Of a stretch of 64,000 nucleotides of DNA, positions 44,510-53,052 are shown in pieces. The stretch comes from an uncultured Bacteroidia bacterium. GTDB lineage: Bacteria > Bacteroidota > Bacteroidia > NS11-12g > UBA9320. The DNA lies in assembly GCA_905478335.1 (NCBI GenBank), contig CAJQIC010000011.1, forward strand, positions 1-64,000. Direction: 5' to 3'. The position numbers and the translations under genes were made by a program. The notes under the pieces were generated by a model. That model was not told where the DNA came from, ran no database searches, and saw only the letters and a program-made list of their open reading frames with translations. Every line of letters starts with the position of its first letter. The first letter of the stretch is position 1.

Positions 44510-45274
44510 ATGATAAAATTCTTTAGAAAGATTAGAAGAACATTGCTTACGGAGAACAAGTACAGTAAATATGTGCTGTATGCGATTGGTGAAGTCGCAC
44601 TTGTTGTCATTGGTATACTGATAGCATTGAGCTTAAACAATAGCAATGACCATAAAAAACGGAAGGTTCAGGAAGTAAAGATTCTTAAGGAAATAAAATC
44701 AGAACTAGATTTTGTCTTAAACGACATCAAGGAGGATATAGTCGGGTATGAAAGAAACCTCAATAGCACAGAAATCATCTATAGTTCCATTCTAAATCAA
44801 GAAGACTATACGGATTCGCTAAAAAGGCATTATGTCAACATGTTTGCTAAAGAGGAGTTTTTAGCGAGCACCAGTGCCTTTGAATCCCTGCAGTCTTTGG
44901 GTCTCGAAATTGTTTCTAACGACTCAATTCGAGACGGTTTAATTCGCGTTTATCTATACATAGATAAAGCCGCTAACGATCATAGTCTTACCGAGTCAAT
45001 TGAACAATTACAGACTACATTAGATCCACATATTCAGGTTGACCGAGTTAGACTAAAATCAGATTCAGCAAGAACTTGGATAAACACCTGGGAAATACCT
45101 TATACGTTTGTCAATTATGAGTCTTTGTTGAGTGATGATAAGTTCTTATACGCACTTATTGACCTATTGAAAATGAGAAGGTTGCGTGTATTCCTATATG
45201 GCCAATATCGAGCCGGACTAGTATGGCACATCGGAAATGTTGAAAAGGAAATCAACAGACTTGAGAATAACTGA
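44510..45274 (+). CDS. DUF6090 family membrane-anchored protein
   Basis: The start MIKFFRKIRRTLLTENKYSKYVLYAIGEVALVVIGILIALSLNN is the DUF6090 hallmark: basic lead, YAIGE, then a single membrane segment (residues about 26-44). About 200 residues of helical, charged soluble sequence follow, probably periplasmic, with EIKSELDFVLNDIKEDIV and a LEIVSNDSIRDGLIRVY motif. These proteins are very common in Bacteroidota, often in several copies, but have no known role. It is the second gene after the symporter and may be cotranscribed. Confidence 0.87.
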   Translation: MIKFFRKIRRTLLTENKYSKYVLYAIGEVALVVIGILIALSLNNSNDHKKRKVQEVKILKEIKSELDFVLNDIKEDIVGYERNLNSTEIIYSSILNQEDYTDSLKRHYVNMFAKEEFLASTSAFESLQSLGLEIVSNDSIRDGLIRVYLYIDKAANDHSLTESIEQLQTTLDPHIQVDRVRLKSDSARTWINTWEIPYTFVNYESLLSDDKFLYALIDLLKMRRLRVFLYGQYRAGLVWHIGNVEKEINRLENN

Positions 45275-45326
45275 CCCAACCCACAATTGTCCAATGCTTT
45301 GAAAATGTTACTTTTTTAGCGAAGAG

Positions 45327-46319
45327 CTACACCAATTCTGGCACCAATTGACGTAGTGCGTTTATTTTTTTTCTTAATCCCATAAAATACTGAAAACGCA
45401 GCTTTTCACTCACCTCACTAAGTAAAATTGATTTGGTACGAATCTGTTCAATCCATTCATGGCAATCGTTGGCAAAAGCTGGTGCAAAAGACATTAGGGA
45501 ATTAAACGAGTTAAAACTTACATAAGTAAAGATGCGATCGTCTTTGTAGGCCTGTATTGAGTTGTTACTCAAGAAGATATCACTTTGGTACATGGCAAAT
45601 TTGGCAGAGAACACACCGTTTTCATTTTGAAACGATTTCCTTCCAAATTCCGCTTGCTGCTCGGCCTGCATAAGCAGGTCTTCCAATTCATCGCACAATT
45701 GGTATACAATGTCATTATCTACAAACAAACCCGATTCTAAGTAGTACTGAATTTGTTTGATACTGCTGTCAATCGTTTGAGGTGTCCATATTTCAGTGGA
45801 CTCTATTCGATTGTAGTCTTCAAAAATCGATTTGGTAAGTAGGTCAAAGTTGTCGTCTTCTTCACGTACCTCAAACTTTTTCCGTTTGTAGCTTTCAAGA
45901 TTCAATACGGATCGTTGCCAAAAGAACAATTTAAATCTACTCAAACCTTTGTATCCAAACTGTCGGAAGTATGGCAAGTCCATGGCCGTAATGACGAATT
46001 TGCTGTCTTCTGTTGTTGTTAGATCTTTTAATTGATTGGCAATGTTTTGCAGGTAAGCTTCGATACTAAAGTCCGGTTGAAACATAGCGTTGAATTGAAA
46101 TGGCACCAAGCTTCCTTTATAGTTGAGAATAGAGTCGAAAGAGATGTTGTAGTGAGTGCACATCTTTTCAATCTCATCGTAGGTAAGTGCCGTAGCACCG
46201 CGTATACGTCGGTATGCCGCATCTACATTTACGCCAATGAGCTCGGCGAGGTCAGAGGCAAAGTTTCCGTCCGAAACGCGCTCTTTACATTGATTGATAA
46301 AGTTTATTTGCTGACTCAT
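45327..46319 (-). CDS. HTH-domain transcriptional regulator, family copy A (330 aa)
   Basis: The N-terminal region has a helix-turn-helix: FASDLAELIGVNVDAAYRRIRGATALTYDEIEKMCTHYNISF, with the recognition helix ending in YRRIRG. The remaining 250 residues show no family I know, but they align throughout with the protein at 62829-63827: FRQFGYKGLSRFKLFFWQRSVLN and STEIWTPQ are matched there by FRLLGTNKLKDFSVYYWKKVILN and LTEIWTKE. So this is a two-domain regulator with a shared sensor or dimerisation region. It is divergent from the tandem 391-residue genes, which are likely targets. Confidence 0.78.
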   Translation of the reverse strand: MSQQINFINQCKERVSDGNFASDLAELIGVNVDAAYRRIRGATALTYDEIEKMCTHYNISFDSILNYKGSLVPFQFNAMFQPDFSIEAYLQNIANQLKDLTTTEDSKFVITAMDLPYFRQFGYKGLSRFKLFFWQRSVLNLESYKRKKFEVREEDDNFDLLTKSIFEDYNRIESTEIWTPQTIDSSIKQIQYYLESGLFVDNDIVYQLCDELEDLLMQAEQQAEFGRKSFQNENGVFSAKFAMYQSDIFLSNNSIQAYKDDRIFTYVSFNSFNSLMSFAPAFANDCHEWIEQIRTKSILLSEVSEKLRFQYFMGLRKKINALRQLVPELV

Positions 46320-46359
46320 TATCTTATATTAATATTTTTTCAGTTATTTTAACAACGTG

Positions 46360-46392
46360 TTGCAATATATGCAAATTATATGAAGCATATAT
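46360..46392. promoter_or_regulatory. Nested inverted repeats in the regulator/391-aa gene divergent region
   Basis: TTGCA-ATATA-TGCAA at 46360-46374 is a 15-bp inverted repeat, and ATATATGC (46365-46372) pairs with GCATATAT (46385-46392). They lie 41 nt upstream of the regulator start, where autoregulation would act, and about 165 nt upstream of the other gene. AT-rich sequence makes chance matches more likely, so this is a candidate only. Confidence 0.35.
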
Positions 46393-46557
46393 AGGTGAGT
46401 GTTTATTTTTTGAACCAATTGTAGGTCAAAAAATTAATAAGTGCATAGAAGTGGTAAAAGGCGCGAATCGTATTAAATATTTCACAATTATTAGAATGTG
46501 ATAGCACAAACCTTTGTCGAAGTATAAAACGTAAATAATTGTCTAAAAAGAATCACA

Positions 46558-47733
46558 ATGAAAACACTTACAACATGCTTCGCTTTGCTCGTCTTGTTTT
46601 TATCAGCACCAACCATTCAAGCACAAACCGAACCGCAAGACACCACAACAAAACAATTGTTTCTGGTCACCAAAACAGATGGTGGTCAGTTCTATGGTTA
46701 CATCATTGAGGATGATGGCAGAGAGATCTTGCTTGAAACGAAAAATATAGGTAAACTCTATATCAGCAAAGGAGACATCGCTTCTATTGTTAAAATCGCT
46801 GACAACGGAATAGCTAACGTTAATGGGGATTACACAGATTATCGTAATGAAGGTCCCTTTACTACGCGTTATTATCTCACAACAAATGCGTTGCCGATTA
46901 AAAAGGGCGAAAGCTATGCCATGTTGCACTTATATGGACCAGAGGTGCACTTTGCTGTATCAGACAACCTTTCTTTGGGCGTTATGTCTTCATGGATTGC
47001 AAGTCCAATAGCGATAGCCGCAAAATATTCGTTTGATTCAGAAACGAACACGCATTTTGCATTGGGAACGATCATGGGTTCTTCTGGATTTCTTGGTAAT
47101 GCTAGTGCCTTTGGGGGATTGCATTGGGCTACAGTTACGCAGGGAGACAGACGTTCAAATATTAGTTTTTCGGCAGGATATGGTTATATCAATCTTGGTC
47201 AGGGAGGTGGGTCAATAAATTATGGAAACGAATATGAAATGGCAGATTATGCTGCATCTTATAGTAATCAAGAATATAAAAGACGCCAAGCTACAATGTC
47301 CAAATTAACTGGTAATTCTTACTCAGCACCTTTAACAAGAGAGCAATCAACAAGAGGTGCTCCGGTGTTGTCTGTTTCAGGAATTGCACCAGTTGGGAAA
47401 AAAGCGAGCTTTATTTTCGACGTCATGGCGTTTTTACCAACCTTATACAAGGTTGAAAGAGAAAAGACTATCACAGTGGAGGACGTAAGCTATGAGTATT
47501 ATGACTACAATCAACGAAGAGACATATATACGACTGAAGACGTTACTGTTGCTAAGAATATACTTGTAAAAAATGGAGTGCAGCCTACATTTTTGATAAT
47601 GCCTGGCATGCGGTTTAACAAAGCACATAACAAAGCATTTCAAGTTGTATTGGCAGGTGTTATCACAAAAGATCGCTGGGGTGACATTTACTCTTTCCCA
47701 GTGCCTATGGTTTCTTGGCTACGAACTTTTTAG
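46558..47733 (+). CDS. Exported protein of unknown function with SH3-like N-terminal domain, paralog 1
   Basis: The signal peptide ends near residue 22 (TIQAQ). Residues about 33-80 read LFLVTKTDGGQFYGYIIEDD, then REILLETKNIGKLYISKGDI, a strand-rich unit common in Bacteroidota proteins. From residue 95 on, the sequence alternates like a beta-barrel and ends FPVPMVSWLRTF, with a terminal Phe as in outer-membrane proteins. The same-length paralog at 47913-49088 is strongly conserved at both ends and divergent in the middle (residues 215-275 and 300-340). It is probably an outer-membrane protein. A terminator at 47753 separates the two copies. Confidence 0.7.
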   Translation: MKTLTTCFALLVLFLSAPTIQAQTEPQDTTTKQLFLVTKTDGGQFYGYIIEDDGREILLETKNIGKLYISKGDIASIVKIADNGIANVNGDYTDYRNEGPFTTRYYLTTNALPIKKGESYAMLHLYGPEVHFAVSDNLSLGVMSSWIASPIAIAAKYSFDSETNTHFALGTIMGSSGFLGNASAFGGLHWATVTQGDRRSNISFSAGYGYINLGQGGGSINYGNEYEMADYAASYSNQEYKRRQATMSKLTGNSYSAPLTREQSTRGAPVLSVSGIAPVGKKASFIFDVMAFLPTLYKVEREKTITVEDVSYEYYDYNQRRDIYTTEDVTVAKNILVKNGVQPTFLIMPGMRFNKAHNKAFQVVLAGVITKDRWGDIYSFPVPMVSWLRTF

Positions 47734-47752
47734 TTTCATTTATTATACGCTT

Positions 47753-47784
47753 AAAGAGTCGATCATTGGTCGGCTCTTTTTTTT
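47753..47784 (+). terminator. Rho-independent terminator between the tandem paralogs
   Basis: AAAGAGTCGA (47753-47762) pairs with TCGGCTCTTT (47770-47779) with one G-T pair, around a 7-nt loop, then a run of eight T. It lies 20 nt after the first paralog's stop and implies that the second paralog has its own promoter. Confidence 0.88.
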
Positions 47785-47912
47785 AATTTGAGCCTTTATT
47801 GCTAATCATGTCCATTTATGAGTTTGTACAGTATGAATTATATAGGTAATTTTACTTTTTTGTAGTAAAAGAAAGTTTGCATCTTCGATAAATGTGAAAT
47901 AATAAAAGGTTA

Positions 47913-49088
47913 ATGATTATGGAAAATGTACAAATTAAAAGGCTGTTAGCCACCTCATGGAAACTTGTTGTTATTCTTATTGTCTCGTGTTTGTCTACGA
48001 GTGCACTGGCTCAAGTTGATGGAAACAAAGATACTACTGATAAACAGCTGATGCTCGTCACCAAAACAGACGGCGGCCAGTTTTACGGGTATATTCTTTC
48101 TGATGACGGTCGTGAAATTTTATTGATGACCAAAACCATTGGTAAAATCTATATAAGTAAAGCAGACATCGCCAGTATCGTTAAAGTGAGCGATACGGAA
48201 TCGAAGAAAATTGAAAGTGGAGCGTATTCGGATTATCGCAATGAAGGACCTTTCACAACGCGGTATTACCTCACTACAAATGCGTTACCCATCAAAAAAA
48301 AGGAGAACTATGCCATGATTCACTTATATGGACCCGAGGTGCATTTTGCAGTATCTGATAATCTGTCCATCGGTGTCATGTCCTCATGGATTGCAAGTCC
48401 GATTGCTGTGGCCACTAAATATGCCTTTAATTCAAAATCTGATAATCATTTTGCCTTAGGCACAATAGTCGGTTCGTCCGGGTTTTTATTCAACGCCAGC
48501 GGAGCGGGCGGCTTACATTTTGGGACTTTTACCAAAGGCGACCGTAAGGCGAATATGAGCATATCTGCTGGTTACGGTTGGACCATTCTAGGTAGCGATT
48601 TGCGACGGTCATATGATTATAAGTATGATGTTAGGGGCGAGTATCATTACGACAGATCTTCTACAAATGCGCTCGCGCAGTTTAATGGATTTTCAATTTC
48701 GGAGGTGCTCGATAAACCTTTCACAGGAGCCGGGGTATTTGGCATTTCTGGGATTACGCCTGTAGGTAAAAAGGCCAGCTTTATTTTTGATGGTATGGCT
48801 GTTTTGACTCCAAATTATAAGCGATCAGTTTCACAAACATATAAAGTAGACGGGGTGACCTATACAGATCATAATGGTAATATCGTAGTTAAGGATTATT
48901 TAATTGATGAGTATGAATTAACGCCCGATGGCATAAAACCTACGATATTGATTATGCCAGGTATGCGATTCAATCAATCCCACAATAAAGCGTTTCAAAT
49001 TGTGTTAGCCGGTGTGATAACGACCAATTCTATTGGAAAAATTATCACCTTCCCTGTTCCAATGGTTTCTTGGTTACGTACTTTTTAG
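47913..49088 (+). CDS. Exported protein of unknown function with SH3-like N-terminal domain, paralog 2
   Basis: The paralog of the preceding gene, also 391 residues. It begins with ATG ATT ATG, so either Met could be used. The signal peptide has a longer polar lead and ends near SALAQ. The N-terminal TDGGQFYGYILSDDGREILL unit and the C-terminal IMPGMRFNQSHNKAFQIVL to FPVPMVSWLRTF are almost the same as in paralog 1, while the middle differs completely. The conserved frame with a variable centre suggests that only surface loops are free to change. Its stop overlaps the stop of the SprF-like gene on the other strand by 4 nt. Confidence 0.7.
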   Translation: MIMENVQIKRLLATSWKLVVILIVSCLSTSALAQVDGNKDTTDKQLMLVTKTDGGQFYGYILSDDGREILLMTKTIGKIYISKADIASIVKVSDTESKKIESGAYSDYRNEGPFTTRYYLTTNALPIKKKENYAMIHLYGPEVHFAVSDNLSIGVMSSWIASPIAVATKYAFNSKSDNHFALGTIVGSSGFLFNASGAGGLHFGTFTKGDRKANMSISAGYGWTILGSDLRRSYDYKYDVRGEYHYDRSSTNALAQFNGFSISEVLDKPFTGAGVFGISGITPVGKKASFIFDGMAVLTPNYKRSVSQTYKVDGVTYTDHNGNIVVKDYLIDEYELTPDGIKPTILIMPGMRFNQSHNKAFQIVLAGVITTNSIGKIITFPVPMVSWLRTF

Positions 49089-50038
49089 TACACCAGTTTA
49101 ATCTTATCCAAGATTCCTTCTAACTCCTTTTTAGGCTTGAAGAGTGTGCTGTTTATAGTAGCACTGATTAACGCACTGTTTTGTCCTTGAGTAGCAGCCA
49201 ATAAATCGGTTCTGTAAGACAAGTTGAATAAATGCCGCTTCATTAACCGTACGGAAAGTCCGAAGTCATACCCGTTAAATCCGTTTAAATCTTCGTACTG
49301 GCCATTAAAGGTAACAGACTTATAATTGATGCTCATACCCAAACTGGTAAAGTCATCGTCCTGTTGATTGGCATAAATCACTGTTGGGATTACGGTAATT
49401 TGCGGACCAAGTTTAAAGAATCCAAGGAGTTGTGCACTGACCGATAGGTCACTAAACTGCTCGATTCCTTTTTGTACCGAAACATCGGGCGTATTTAAAT
49501 GGTTTAATGTAACACCAAGTACGAGATTCTTATAGAGAACCGAACTTCCAACACTCAGGTCGAACACCTTGCTGTCAATATTAAAATCCTTTGCGTTAGC
49601 CGAATCAATTCGATACTCGAAACCATTGAAATCCCTAAAACTAAAATCAGTCAAAATTTGCTGATCGTTATGAAACACCTTGATTTGATAGTCGACATTA
49701 CCACCCAGTTTGACTTGTAGTCCGGCTTTGTCTAACAAGTCCCGTGCATAACTGAAGTTAAATGATTGTCGTTCCAGATTATCGAGGTTATCAAATTTGG
49801 CGTAAAAACCTAAATGGTTGGCTGATTTAAAAAATCTGGTTTCAATACCAAGATCTACATTTTGAGAGGCATTACCCAAAACACGGAGTCTGTTCAAAAC
49901 ACCAGTAAGCGCTGGGTTCAGCTTGTTTAGCTCTTGCACTTCTTTTTCAGACACTAGGTCAGAGTTTTGAGCAGATACGTTAACATTAGCTAGGATGAAT
50001 ACACAAACGAGTGTGAAAATTGTCTTTAATAGTTTCAT
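49085..50038 (-). CDS. PorP/SprF family outer-membrane protein (T9SS-associated)
   Basis: SprF-type proteins are outer-membrane barrels that help export or attach cargo of the type IX system. The protein has a signal peptide (residues 1-23, VNVSAQ) and, soon after it, LNKLNPALTGVLNRLRV, the characteristic NPA..G motif. A beta-rich remainder with many alternating segments follows, ending LDKIKLVY, which is 317 residues in all. No adhesin or SprE-like gene is adjacent, so this is an orphan copy. Identification depends on the NPALTG motif and overall size. Confidence 0.75.
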   Translation of the reverse strand: MKLLKTIFTLVCVFILANVNVSAQNSDLVSEKEVQELNKLNPALTGVLNRLRVLGNASQNVDLGIETRFFKSANHLGFYAKFDNLDNLERQSFNFSYARDLLDKAGLQVKLGGNVDYQIKVFHNDQQILTDFSFRDFNGFEYRIDSANAKDFNIDSKVFDLSVGSSVLYKNLVLGVTLNHLNTPDVSVQKGIEQFSDLSVSAQLLGFFKLGPQITVIPTVIYANQQDDDFTSLGMSINYKSVTFNGQYEDLNGFNGYDFGLSVRLMKRHLFNLSYRTDLLAATQGQNSALISATINSTLFKPKKELEGILDKIKLVY

Positions 50039-50159
50039 AGGCGTTTCAAATTAAACGTGGTTCAGTGAATATTTAGCATAAATGCGAAAAACTTCAAAAC
50101 CATTTGAACTTCCTGCTGCAATAAACTTGCCAAGTGAAGCGGCTTTTAAGAATTCGAAT

Positions 50160-50167
50160 TAAATTTG
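50160..50167 (+). promoter_or_regulatory. Candidate -7 box TAAATTTG next to the cca start
   Basis: The exact TAnnTTTG consensus lies only 7 nt upstream of the ATG at 50174. If used, transcription would begin about 2 nt before the start codon, giving a near-leaderless message. No TTTG is at the -33 distance, so this could be chance. Confidence 0.25.
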
Positions 50168-50173
50168 CCGCCC

Positions 50174-51580
50174 ATGTTAAAACATCTCGGTCATCCAATT
50201 TTCAACGTAGTCAAAGAAGCTGCTGAAGACCTTAGTTTAGAGGTGTTTGTGGTAGGAGGGTTTGTGCGTGACGCGTTGCTAAATCGTCCGTGTAAGGATA
50301 TTGATTTTGTTACCGTTGGTAGTGGAATTGCGCTCGCCAAAGAAGTTTCCAACCGTCTAGAAAATGCAACTGAAGTGAATTATTTTAAGAACTTTGGGAC
50401 CGCGCATATCAGACAGAACGAATGGGACTTCGAATTCGTTGGAGCACGGAAAGAATCGTATACACACGACAGTAGAAAGCCTGCCGTAGAAGAAGGAAGT
50501 ATTCAAGACGATCAAAACAGAAGAGATTTTACGATTAATGCGCTGGCCATAAGCTTAAATGCCAACGATTATGGAACATTAATAGATCCATTTGATGGTG
50601 TTAAGGACTTAGAAAACAAGGTACTAAGAACACCGCTGGCTCCGGAACAGACCTTTTCTGACGACCCTTTGCGCATGATGCGCGCTGTACGATTTGCCAC
50701 CCAGCTAAATTTCGATATAGACGGTGAAACCTTAAAAGGCATTAAGGCCACAGCCAATCGGCTCGATATTATTAGCCAAGAACGCATTACAGACGAGTTA
50801 AATAAGATTATAGCAGCAGACAAACCATCAGTTGGCTTTAAACTTATGTTCGACACCAAGTTGTTGCATCGGTTTTTCCCTGAAATGATCGCACTGCAAG
50901 GTGTTGAGGAAAGAAACGGCTTAAAACACAAAGACAATTTTTACCATACCCTTCAAGTTTTAGATAATGTGGCCGCCAAGTCAGACAACCTTTGGCTGCG
51001 TTGGGCTGCAATTATGCATGATATCGCGAAGCCAGACACAAAGGATTTTAACGATAAAGAAGGGTGGACGTTTCACGGGCATGAATTTGTTGGTTCTAAA
51101 AAGGTAAAATCAATCTTTAGACGTTTAAAATTACCACTAAACGAAAGAATGCGCTACGTGTCGAAAATGGTACTGTTGCATTTACGACCAATAGCACTAA
51201 CTAAAGAGATCGTCACCGACAGTGCGGTACGCCGTCTGATTTTTGATGCTGGTGAACATATTGAAGACTTGCTTTGTTTGAGCAAATGCGATATCACTTC
51301 AAAGAACGAACGAAAGGTTAAGCGCTTTTTAGCAAATTTGATTGAGGTTGAAGGCAAAATTCGGGACGTGGAAGAACGTGACAGAGTGCGTAATTTTCAA
51401 CCACCAATGTCGGGTGAAGACATTATTAAACTGTTTGATATCAAGCCGTCCAGAGAGGTTGGGATAATTAAGAATGCATTGAAGGAAGCAGTTTTAGAAG
51501 GCGAAATACGAAATAATCGGGAAGAGGCTATTAATTTTGTTCTAAAGAAAGGCAAAGAATTAGGCTTGTCGAAAGCATAA
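50174..51580 (+). CDS. cca: CCA-adding enzyme / tRNA nucleotidyltransferase with HD domain
   Basis: The enzyme adds or repairs the 3' CCA of tRNAs. The class II nucleotidyltransferase motif reads VVGGFVRDALLNRPCKDIDF, with the metal-binding Asp42 and Asp44. RRDFTINALA and DDPLRMMRAVRFATQL are the conserved neck and nucleotide-recognition parts, and the HD phosphohydrolase region follows (FYHTLQVLDNV, IMHDIAKPDTK). The start is ATG 50174 (MLKHLGHPIF), 468 residues, not the TTG three codons upstream. It is followed after 15 nt by the PRiA4b ORF-3-like gene and then miaA. Confidence 0.94.
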   Translation: MLKHLGHPIFNVVKEAAEDLSLEVFVVGGFVRDALLNRPCKDIDFVTVGSGIALAKEVSNRLENATEVNYFKNFGTAHIRQNEWDFEFVGARKESYTHDSRKPAVEEGSIQDDQNRRDFTINALAISLNANDYGTLIDPFDGVKDLENKVLRTPLAPEQTFSDDPLRMMRAVRFATQLNFDIDGETLKGIKATANRLDIISQERITDELNKIIAADKPSVGFKLMFDTKLLHRFFPEMIALQGVEERNGLKHKDNFYHTLQVLDNVAAKSDNLWLRWAAIMHDIAKPDTKDFNDKEGWTFHGHEFVGSKKVKSIFRRLKLPLNERMRYVSKMVLLHLRPIALTKEIVTDSAVRRLIFDAGEHIEDLLCLSKCDITSKNERKVKRFLANLIEVEGKIRDVEERDRVRNFQPPMSGEDIIKLFDIKPSREVGIIKNALKEAVLEGEIRNNREEAINFVLKKGKELGLSKA

Positions 51581-51595
51581 TACATTGAGAGTTAA

Positions 51596-52138
51596 ATGAT
51601 TGTATACAGATTTAAAATAACATTCGAAGAAGTTGATGACGTTGAACGCATGATAGAAGTTCGCGCAAACCAAACTTTTCGAGATTTATACCATGCCATT
51701 GTAGAAAGCATCAAGTTTGATCCAAAAATTACTGCGTCATTTTTTATGTCGGGCGATAATTGGAGAAAAGGCACGGAAATAACCAATGCAGACGTCGAAG
51801 GCGTTTTACAAATGACCGACTGTAAACTGAATGCGTTCATGAATGATCCACATCAGCGGATGTTGATGTTTACGCATGATGAGTTAGAATGGTCGTTTCG
51901 CGTTCAGCTCTTTAAAATTGAACGCGCCAATGCCGCTATAATTTACCCGCAAGTGGTAAAAGTGGTAGGAGAGCCGCCAAAACAAAAAAAGATTCATGTA
52001 ATCGGTAACGCGACCAACGAGTTCGAAGAATTAGTTGACGAAATTATTAGTGAAGCTGAAGAGCCTGACGTAAGTGATATGGGGATTGACGGCGACATGG
52101 ATAGCTCTGGCAGTTTTTCTGAACCAGAAGAAGCTTGA
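51596..52138 (+). CDS. PRiA4b ORF-3-like (IS1096 passenger TnpR-like) protein
   Basis: The first strand YRFKITFEEVDDVERMIEV, the helix RDLYHAIVESIKFDPKI and the ASFFMSGDNWRKGTEI strand match the plasmid pRiA4b ORF-3-like family (Pfam PF07929). The name comes from mobile elements but the family is mainly found as chromosomal genes in Bacteroidota. Length is 180 residues with an acidic tail (EEPDVSDMGIDGDMDSSGS). No transposase or inverted repeat is nearby. It sits between cca and miaA, with its stop overlapping the miaA start as TTGA, which links it to tRNA maturation genes; its role is unknown. Confidence 0.8.
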   Translation: MIVYRFKITFEEVDDVERMIEVRANQTFRDLYHAIVESIKFDPKITASFFMSGDNWRKGTEITNADVEGVLQMTDCKLNAFMNDPHQRMLMFTHDELEWSFRVQLFKIERANAAIIYPQVVKVVGEPPKQKKIHVIGNATNEFEELVDEIISEAEEPDVSDMGIDGDMDSSGSFSEPEEA

Positions 52139-53052
52139 CCCAAAACACTTCCAACAAGACATTGATTGTTGTCGGAGGGCCTACGGCATCTGGCAAGACG
52201 GCATTAGGTATTTCAATAGCGCAGCACTTTAACACAGACATTGTATCTGCCGACTCAAGGCAATTTTACTCCGAATTAAACATTGGCGTAGCGAGACCTT
52301 CAGAAGGTGAGTTAAGTGCCATCAAACATCATTTTATTGCGCACAAATCTATACACGACTATTACTCTGCGGGCGAATTTGAGCGTGATGCTATAAAAGT
52401 CCTGAATAAGATTTTCGTAACCAACGATTACGCTGTAATGGTAGGAGGGAGTGGATTGTTTATTAATGCCGTATTGCATGGTTTTCATGAGGCACCTAAA
52501 GACGATGGGTCGGTTCGCAAAGCCGCAGACCAATTATATAAACGCGAAGGGATTGATGGCCTTGTGAAACGATTAACTAGCGTTGATCCAGACCATGCAG
52601 CTGTTATTGACCGTCAGAATCCTCAGCGGTTAATGCGCGCGATTGAACGTGTTGAAATTTCTGGAAAAACACATCAACAGCTCACTCAAAACGAAATAAC
52701 AAAGCGGGCTTTTAATATTGTCGAAATAGCCATTGAAGATGAACGCAAGGCGTTGTATGAAAGAATTAACCAACGCGTAGACCAAATGATGGAAATGGGT
52801 TTGTTGAAAGAGGTGAAATCATTAGTGCCATACAAAGATTTAAATGCCTTAAAAACAGTAGGCTACGCTGAATTATTTGAATACTTGGATGGTGAATTAA
52901 CTTTAGAAGAAGCCGTAGAAAAAATCAAGCAAAACACACGCCGCTATGCCAAACGGCAGATCACTTGGTTTAAGAATAAGACTGAAAGTGTTTGGATTCC
53001 AAGAGATGCGTTTGATAAGGTTGTTGCGTTTATTGAAGGTACTAGGAGTTAG
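52135..53052 (+). CDS. miaA: tRNA dimethylallyltransferase MiaA
   Basis: MiaA transfers an isopentenyl group from dimethylallyl diphosphate to A37 of tRNAs reading U-starting codons. The P-loop is GGPTASGKTA (residues 13-22), followed by IVSADSRQFY, the Tyr-containing KHHFIAHKSIHDYYSAGEF segment, VGGSGLFINA and RQNPQRLMRAIERVEISG; NTRRYAKRQITWF at the end binds tRNA. The start is TTG 52135 overlapping the preceding stop (TTGA); no ATG fits. It has 305 residues, as usual. Substrate for the two miaE products in the same window. Confidence 0.95.
   Translation: MTQNTSNKTLIVVGGPTASGKTALGISIAQHFNTDIVSADSRQFYSELNIGVARPSEGELSAIKHHFIAHKSIHDYYSAGEFERDAIKVLNKIFVTNDYAVMVGGSGLFINAVLHGFHEAPKDDGSVRKAADQLYKREGIDGLVKRLTSVDPDHAAVIDRQNPQRLMRAIERVEISGKTHQQLTQNEITKRAFNIVEIAIEDERKALYERINQRVDQMMEMGLLKEVKSLVPYKDLNALKTVGYAELFEYLDGELTLEEAVEKIKQNTRRYAKRQITWFKNKTESVWIPRDAFDKVVAFIEGTRS

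Noticed and set aside
44510-45274. Sensor or chemoreceptor role for the DUF6090 protein
   Set aside because: It has only one membrane segment and no HAMP, kinase or methyl-accepting features. Left as unknown.
47850-47870. TTTTACT...AGTAAAA hairpin as an operator of paralog 2
   Set aside because: AT-rich 7-bp arms are expected by chance in this region, and no second copy was found.
51596-52138. Insertion sequence, from the IS1096-passenger family name
   Set aside because: No transposase, terminal repeat or target duplication is visible. The gene is coupled to cca and miaA, so it is a chromosomal gene of that family.
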